Positions 59,101-64,000 of a stretch of DNA of 64,000 nt are shown piece by piece. How positions within the stretch are numbered: the stretch's first letter is position 1; each line of letters opens with the position of its first letter. The notes under the pieces were generated by a model. The model ran no database searches, was not told the DNA's origin, and saw only the letters and a list, made by a program, of their open reading frames with translations. The translations under genes were made by a program, and so were the position numbers. The DNA comes from Phallusia fumigata (lineage: Eukaryota; Chordata; Ascidiacea; Phlebobranchia; Ascidiidae). The DNA lies in contig QXVZ01004525.1 of NCBI GenBank assembly GCA_008931825.1, positions 29,140-93,139 on the forward strand, given 5' to 3'.

Positions 59101-62100
59101 CCAATTATCTTAGTGCTTTCATCATTAAACCATAACCTGCAATTGGGATTGATATTTCCTGAGGGATTCCTGATATGGTTTCATCACTGTGATCTCGTAT
59201 TCATCCCGTTTTTCCTCCACCTGGTTTTCCACTTCATCCTCCCATCTTCGCATGTCCTGCTGCTGATTCACCTGACATGATGAAAGGGGTAAATCAACAA
59301 CACGGCGACACAAGTGTTTCTCGAACTGTGAGTTGCGAACCAAGTGTTGATGTCCAAGACTCAATTAATTCGTAGGTCGCGAGTAAGTTTGGCTATTTTG
59401 GTTTTAGCCTGAAGTCAAAGCTTAGTTAGTTCTGCCTGGTACTTAAACTGTGGATCGAGACGCCCTGGTGCGCCGTTTTAATTTTCCAAAGGTGACACAC
59501 AATGATTATCTTCTGTTGCTGAACCGTGTTTGTAACAACACAAATTCGATAAAATCGCCTTTATAAGATTCTTTGGGTAGGTGCATTTCAGTTTTGTTTC
59601 AGGCAACGTAGTTTTGATAGACTTACTTAATGTTTTCGAGGTACGTTTGTGTGAAAAACTGACCAAAATATAGCGAAAGCGTTTGATACTTTAATCCAGT
59701 GGTTCTCAAACTTTTTACAATTATTCGCATGACGGTCCTCTTGCAGTTTTTTCGATGACTCGAGGTCCACTCAAAATTACTCTAACTTGGCAATGCTTTG
59801 TGTGTGTCACTGTCACAATCGCGTTTGTGTTACTTGTGATGTCACAAAGCAGCATTGCGCGGTGGTACCCGGGTCGTACCCGGGTCGCCTTATTTCATGC
59901 TGTTTCCGATCCAAATCTGCAAAACATCATATATTAACGAGTCGCCGTTCAAACAAAATGTAGCGAGGAAGCAGTGGTTCTTAAAGTGGGTTCCGCGGTC
60001 CCCTGGGGGTCCTTGAGGCGATTGAAAGTGGACCGCGAAACGTCTTCAGCCTCTTTTGGTCGGTGCTACATCGCTTGATTGCTAAAATATACCTATGTCC
60101 GTTGATTGCGCCCCTTGTGGCACCACCGCGCAATGCTGCTTTGTGACATCACAAGTAACACAAACGCGATTGTGGCAGTGACGGTGACACACACAAAGCA
60201 TTGCCAAGTTAGAGTAATTTTGAGTGGACCTCGAGTCATCGAAAAAACTGCAAGAGAACCGTCATGCGAATAATTGTAAAAAGTTTGAGAACCACTGGAT
60301 TAAAGTATCAAACGCTTTCGCTATATTTTGGTCAGTTTTTATAGCCTTTCGCTATAGCCTATTCCTGCCCATACCTCTTCTCGTTTCACAGTGAGTTTCA
60401 CGCTGGTGTTGGTGAAGCCCTGGACGTCCCGCAAGGCTTTGATCTCCCTCCATTCCTCGATGATGCGGCGCATAAGCTCGCGTTCCGAGTTCTCAGCTTC
60501 GTTGAGCTGACGCGAGGTTCGACGAATTTCTGACATGAAATCGTGAACCCGAGATTCACGAACGGACGCTGCGACTGTTGAGGCACAAAATTGTAATGAG
60601 ACTCAACGATGGATATGGTTGCAAGTGTTTTTGAGTGGTCACCGGACAGTTAATGTCACCCTGTGCTGGGGTATGGTGACGTCACAATTGCATGTGACAA
60701 TAGACCAGTCGTCGTAGTCGTATCCTTTTTATCTCGTATGTAGTGAATTGATTTTTAGAAAACGTTTCGAGTTTTCTGGGTACGTTTTTAAACAAACAGA
60801 ACTAAAATAGGGTAAAAACGTAAACAGTAAAAAAGAAGAAACACACACACTGACCTTCAGTTGACAACGATTCATCGTGGCTGCTTAAAATAGTCGCAAC
60901 TGCTCTGCGTAGAGCCGCCAGTTTATCGATGTAGAAGTTGACATAGTTTTTGTGGCGTTTCTGGATGTACTCGTCATAACACTGGCTCAGGTTGGACGCC
61001 ATCACGTGTTCCCTGCTCATCAGAGCGTGGTGATGGTAGATGACGGTGCCGATGTCAATCTGCAACTCGTTCTCTTCCGAACCCTAGTGGCGAAAAAGTT
61101 GTAGATTTGCAAAAAGGAAAGGTACATGCGGGAGAACCAATTTGCCTAAACAATATCCACAATACCTGTACGAATCTGCAACATGTCTAAAAAGCAACAT
61201 AATTATGGGAACACAAGACCTAAAAAGTAGCCTAATTAAAACAATGATTTGTCGAAAACTTGTTTGTGGAAAATGTATTGTATCACAAACGCTTATGCCG
61301 TTGTCGTCATGTAGCACTGACGGTGACACAGTTGAAAACGTTTGCACTACAATGTTTTCACTATACCAGCTTCCGATAACAAAGCTTCTCGAAAATAGTG
61401 GACAGAAAGTTTGTGAGAAAATGTAAAGAAACTCGAACATCTTTTCCTAACCGAATGAAAGAAAAAAATGTGTAAAAATATGTGTCTTTTACCTACAAGA
61501 CTCAAATCCATAATAGCACATAGTTGCCTAGTAACTTCGACTTGCGGCAAAAAAATGAATTGTAATGTTCACACATTTACCTGCAAGTATTTTTCCTCCA
61601 CTGAATACTCGTAAGCCTTCACATAAACGGTCTCAATATTGGGGTCAACCTCCTCCACAGCTTCCACCCATGGTTTGGTGGGAACTTGTTTAATTGGATC
61701 TGGTAGGATTTCAATCTCTCCGTCTGCCCCGAACCAACCCCGGCCGTTGTCTGGTTGCCGTAGGAGCCGATTTTCTAGAATGTTCTTGTTCTGAAGACCG
61801 ATTTCGGGCTTGCGACCCACGTAGAAACCTTCATCTTCAAGGTACCTGACCGTAAACAACATTTTATGACACAAATTTGGGGATTTATTGTGAATGCAGT
61901 TTTATGCATTTCAAAGTTTACATTTTCATGTTATTATATTATTGACAATTAAATATGCCTTTAAACCAAACTGTCTTGTGTGAAAACTAAAGCCACCCAA
62001 ATGGTTGAGTGGTTAGTACGACTGCTTGGTGCTTATAAGGTTATGGGTTTTAATTCCCGTTTCAGTCCCATGTGTTTTCCGGAGGAGGAAACTTGAGCAG

Positions 62101-63381
62101 CATTGCATTAACAAAGAGGAACCCCGTGTGTTTACCCAAATTAAAGTGACACACTTTTAAAATGTTTAAAACATGATCCAATGGAACTGAAATTAGGCAA
62201 GTAGCAAGACTGCATACATGTATGAGCATAACACACTCAGGCATTGTTCCGCCCACCAAGAATAAGACAAACAATTCTTAAAAAAGAATGGAAACTGTGG
62301 AACAAATCAATTTTAAAGAGCTAATTTGAAATTTTGCAATAATTCATTGGAATTTAAATACACATCTCCATCTTGTACCAAACAGTTCTAAACTAACTAT
62401 CGGTATTTTCAATGGAAAACCATTGGTCAATGAAGCTACCAGCTGAATCAAATACTTTCCCACAAACCTGGGTCTGGCGCTGTCCTCCACTTTCTTGTTC
62501 ATGTCGCTAGGCAACATGCTCGGGATGAAATAGTTGAGATTTTCTCGGTCAACCTGGTTTTGATATCCACCATACTCCGCAGCATAAACATCATACAGCC
62601 TGTAGTCGAGTTCTTTTGGCACTAGATCTTCAACTAAAAGTTTCCGCTCTTCAGGAACAGCTTGACCGCCTTCTGTTGCTGGGGGTGGCATTGTTTCGGT
62701 TGCTAAGGGTAAACAAATAAGAGTTTTTTTAGTGTTTAAAATCAAAGACAACAATTAATGATGTTTTTTTCACACATCTTTTTTCAACAGCTGCTTGCAT
62801 AAAGTTCAAAACATTTTTTACAAATTTTGAAGTTGGTCTATGGATGGTAATCGGAAAACATCGTTTTCAAATCTGTCCCAATTTGTAAATTTGGCTGCAG
62901 CTAATCTAAGAGTTGTCAATTTGTTGCATCCAAATGAGTGATGGACATTAAAAAACTTGCTATGTTTCAGTCTGGTGTGCCTGTTCATACAATGTTTTGC
63001 ACCTTACTATCTTTTTAATTATTTTTATTGTGTCACCTTTTTTCCACTCTGTGTGCAAAGACTTTTTTACATGATGATAACTCCAATAAATGTCGAAAGA
63101 ATGCAACATTGAATCTTTTTATACTGGCTGGTATATTTTTACTGTGAATGTTAGGTAAACATGATCGACCAGTAGTAGTCATACTCTGTTGTTCACTAGT
63201 GTCAGGTTGCTGACTTTCCGGAGATGGTTCTTGTGGTTCCTCTGTGGTCGCATCTGGTTCTGGTGGTTGCTCTGCTGGTTCCGCTGGTTCCACTGGTTTT
63301 GGTTCAACCACCTCCACATCTTCATATTGTTTAGTAAAAAAGTCGAAGCAATCAGTTTCCGTAGGCTGCCCCGCGTCTTGC
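47106..63381 (-). CDS. CC2D2A: CC2D2A, ciliary transition-zone protein (5' end beyond or not resolved)
   Basis: Component of the MKS/B9 complex at the ciliary transition zone; human mutations cause Meckel and Joubert syndromes. Exons in transcript order: 63381-63143, 62702-62468, 61845-61581, 61083-60855, 60574-60375, 59271-59137, 58887-58795, 58214-58085, 57576-57338, 56774-56253, 55511-55298, 54604-54501, 54065-53822, 52968-52737, 51845-51656, 50932-50685, 50238-50076, 49622-49470, 48873-48724, 48416-48264, 48202-48088, 47356-47106. All phases agree: about 1500 residues, against 1620 in human. Seen in order: LEDEGFY and ENRLL; coiled-coil exons at 59-61 kb; N-terminal C2-like region ([39 protein letters not shown]); C2 core ([27 protein letters not shown]); a transglutaminase-like region ([26 protein letters not shown]); [10 protein letters not shown]; and the C-terminus [17 protein letters not shown]. 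The first exons are not seen. Confidence 0.97.
49022..49217. repeat. MITE-like inverted repeat in a CC2D2A intron
   Basis: Arms AATACAATGCAAAGGAAATG then TTTCAACAGTCGC on the left are complementary, with mismatches, to GCGATTGTTGAAACG then TGCAATGTATT on the right. The downstream TACAAGCTCTCTGGCA block and the CAACAGTCGCTG block recur at 29956-30063, and a diverged relative lies at about 61255-61400. Noncoding. Confidence 0.6.
51494..51539 (-). ncRNA. Spliced-leader-RNA-like sequence (probable pseudogene or variant copy)
   Basis: On the minus strand, 51539-51524 reads ATTCTATTTGAATAAG, which is exactly the 16-nt leader I recall for trans-spliced mRNAs of Ciona intestinalis. The bases that follow are GCAAAAAAAC, where a working SL RNA needs GT. 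Next come a 10-base perfect palindrome, ATGCCGGCAT, able to form a stem or dimer, and ACGGACAAATTTATTTTT, which resembles a weak Sm-like stretch. The RNA is about 46 nt if, as I recall, it matches the known length. It lies inside a CC2D2A intron on the same strand. A chance 16-mer match is unlikely in 64 kb. The GC donor argues for a diverged copy. Confidence 0.55.
52381..52430 (+). repeat. Short tandem duplication
   Basis: A 27-base unit starting ACAACCTCTAAAACGCTTCG is followed directly by a second copy matching over 23 bases. It lies in a CC2D2A intron. It looks like a recent slippage duplication. Confidence 0.7.
53085..53123 (+). repeat. Dispersed repeat shared with 58632-58670
   Basis: TTTGGGGGC(T/C)TGTGGGT then AAC.GAT.GGTGAACT.GGG occurs here and at 58632-58670, both in CC2D2A introns and in the same orientation. 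Weaker similarity continues for some tens of bases (GTGCACA). Class unknown. Confidence 0.55.
55862..55930 (-). repeat. tRNA-like B-box fragment, possible SINE
   Basis: On the minus strand GTGGGTTCGAATCCCGC is a strong B-box. No matching A-box or closed acceptor stem was found. The DNA after it (55899-55935) repeats in diverged form at about 56130-56170 (CCTTTGCAGGCCTGACATG against CCTTGCAGGCCCGAAATG), so repeat material is duplicated here. Confidence 0.4.
56950..57005 (+). repeat. tRNA-like B-box fragment, possible SINE
   Basis: GTCGTGGGTTCGAATTTCAC is a B-box-like string preceded by TGGTAGAGAGCGCGAGGC, which resembles an A-box. The cloverleaf does not close. It lies in a CC2D2A intron. Confidence 0.4.
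59654..60340. mobile_element. Large fold-back hAT-like element in a CC2D2A intron
   Basis: Arms of about 215 bp at 59654-59866 and 60122-60340 are near-perfect reverse complements, including sequence outside the element ends. Each arm contains CAGTGGTTCTCAAACTTTTT, a hAT-type terminal sequence. The centre holds another partial hAT-like end (CAGTGGTTCTTAAAGTGGG at about 59973) and a CCCGGGTCGTACCCGGGTCG repeat. The duplication of flanking DNA shows this is an inverted duplication, not a simple insertion. Confidence 0.75.
61255..61400. repeat. Diverged MITE-like repeat
   Basis: Inverted blocks GTATTGTATCACAAACGC and GTTTGCACTACAATG, with TGTCGTCATGTAGCACTGACGGTGACA between, resemble the arms of the element at 49022-49217. 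It lies in a CC2D2A intron. Strongly diverged. Confidence 0.4.
61991..62070 (+). repeat. tRNA-derived SINE-like sequence, copy 2
   Basis: An A-box-like ATGGTTGAGTGGTTAGTACG and a B-box-like GGGTTTTAATTCCCG with the same spacing as at 46092-46163. The following DNA shares only weak similarity with copy 1 (GATCCAATGGAACTG against GAACCAGCGGAACTG). It lies in a CC2D2A intron. Confidence 0.5.
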
Positions 63382-64000
63382 CTGTGAAAATAAACTAATT
63401 TGTGTAGCAACTACAAGTTGCATGCAATGACTAACAATTGTAATTTAATGAAATTTTCCCCAGAACCCATGATAATAGGAAAGGGCTGACTGATCCAGTA
63501 ACCAAGTACTTAAAATAAAAATCGCATATTCTTTATAATCTCATAATGAGGCATTGGTTTAGAAGTCGAAGTAATACCTCAAAAATCGTCAACGCTTTCC
63601 CTCTGTTACTGGCAATTTCTGTCACGAAAACATATATAACAAAGATCATAATCACTAACCTTTTGGTTTTAAGAAATAAAAGACGTAAATAACTAGAAGG
63701 GTGGCTTACCATATATAGACATTCTATTATACACTATTACCCGATATTAAAAGATGACATATTCCCCACATTATATTGCATTGGGTCTCAGTTACCTGCG
63801 CTATTTATGACATGATTGTTTCCGCTGGCAGAAACGCATGGGTCCCCACACATGCAAAGTTTTACATATTTTGTTTTTCTGAAAACATGCTCAGGCTATA
63901 GATGTAAACAAAACATTCACCGCACCACAAAAACATGTGTTACAAACTGTCCAAGCTGCATCAACTTTGGACATTGTTAAATAACAGTACACATTTTAGG
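63382..64000 (-). other. Upstream intron or 5' region of CC2D2A
   Basis: AT-rich DNA with no exon recognised. The human protein has about 150-200 residues before the region matching exon 63381-63143, so at least one more coding exon is expected beyond 64000, unless the tunicate protein is shorter. Confidence 0.4.

Noticed and set aside
60841-60850. Short CA run as a microsatellite
   Set aside because: Only about five units; too short to matter.

Overview
This is animal nuclear DNA, most likely from a tunicate of the genus Ciona. The genes are split into many short exons with GT-AG introns in AT-rich DNA. The proteins are metazoan: a fibronectin type III receptor, a TspanC8 tetraspanin, ficolin-like lectins, a ZP-domain protein and CC2D2A. 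In addition, an exact copy of the 16-nt spliced leader that I recall for Ciona intestinalis lies on the minus strand at 51524-51539. Exon borders were read by eye from splice consensus, reading-frame phase and homology. Phase was checked exon by exon, so most borders should be right to within a base or two.

Layout. 1-10445 (+): 3' part of a type I membrane protein with about nine FN3 domains and a long acidic cytoplasmic tail. 10950-13530 (+): DHRS1, a short-chain dehydrogenase. 14847-17775 (+): a MADF-BESS putative DNA-binding protein with a piggyBac-like element in an intron. 19534-25108 (+): a tetraspanin of the TSPAN5/14/17 group. 25109-31011: mostly empty, with one weak coding candidate. 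31012-33102 and 34056-36115 (-): two tandem secreted proteins with a collagen-like stretch and a fibrinogen-related domain. 37811-42312 (+): an EGF-ZP membrane protein with a furin-type site. 42758-45027 (-): a small N-myristoylation-type protein kinase converging on the ZP gene. 47106 to beyond 63381 (-): CC2D2A, the ciliary transition-zone protein, with 22 coding exons visible.

The genes look like independent neighbours rather than one pathway. The ficolin-like pair is a local duplication. Introns and spacers hold many short non-autonomous elements: a palindromic MITE in two copies, hAT-like elements (one with a perfect 8-bp target duplication, one a fold-back of about 690 bp), a piggyBac-like element with TTAA borders, a TA-bounded MITE, tRNA-derived SINE-like pieces and several unclassified dispersed repeats.

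The observation I rate highest is the spliced-leader-like sequence inside a CC2D2A intron. It has a GC in place of the expected GT splice donor, so it is either a diverged, probably dead, copy or a variant leader gene outside the main array.
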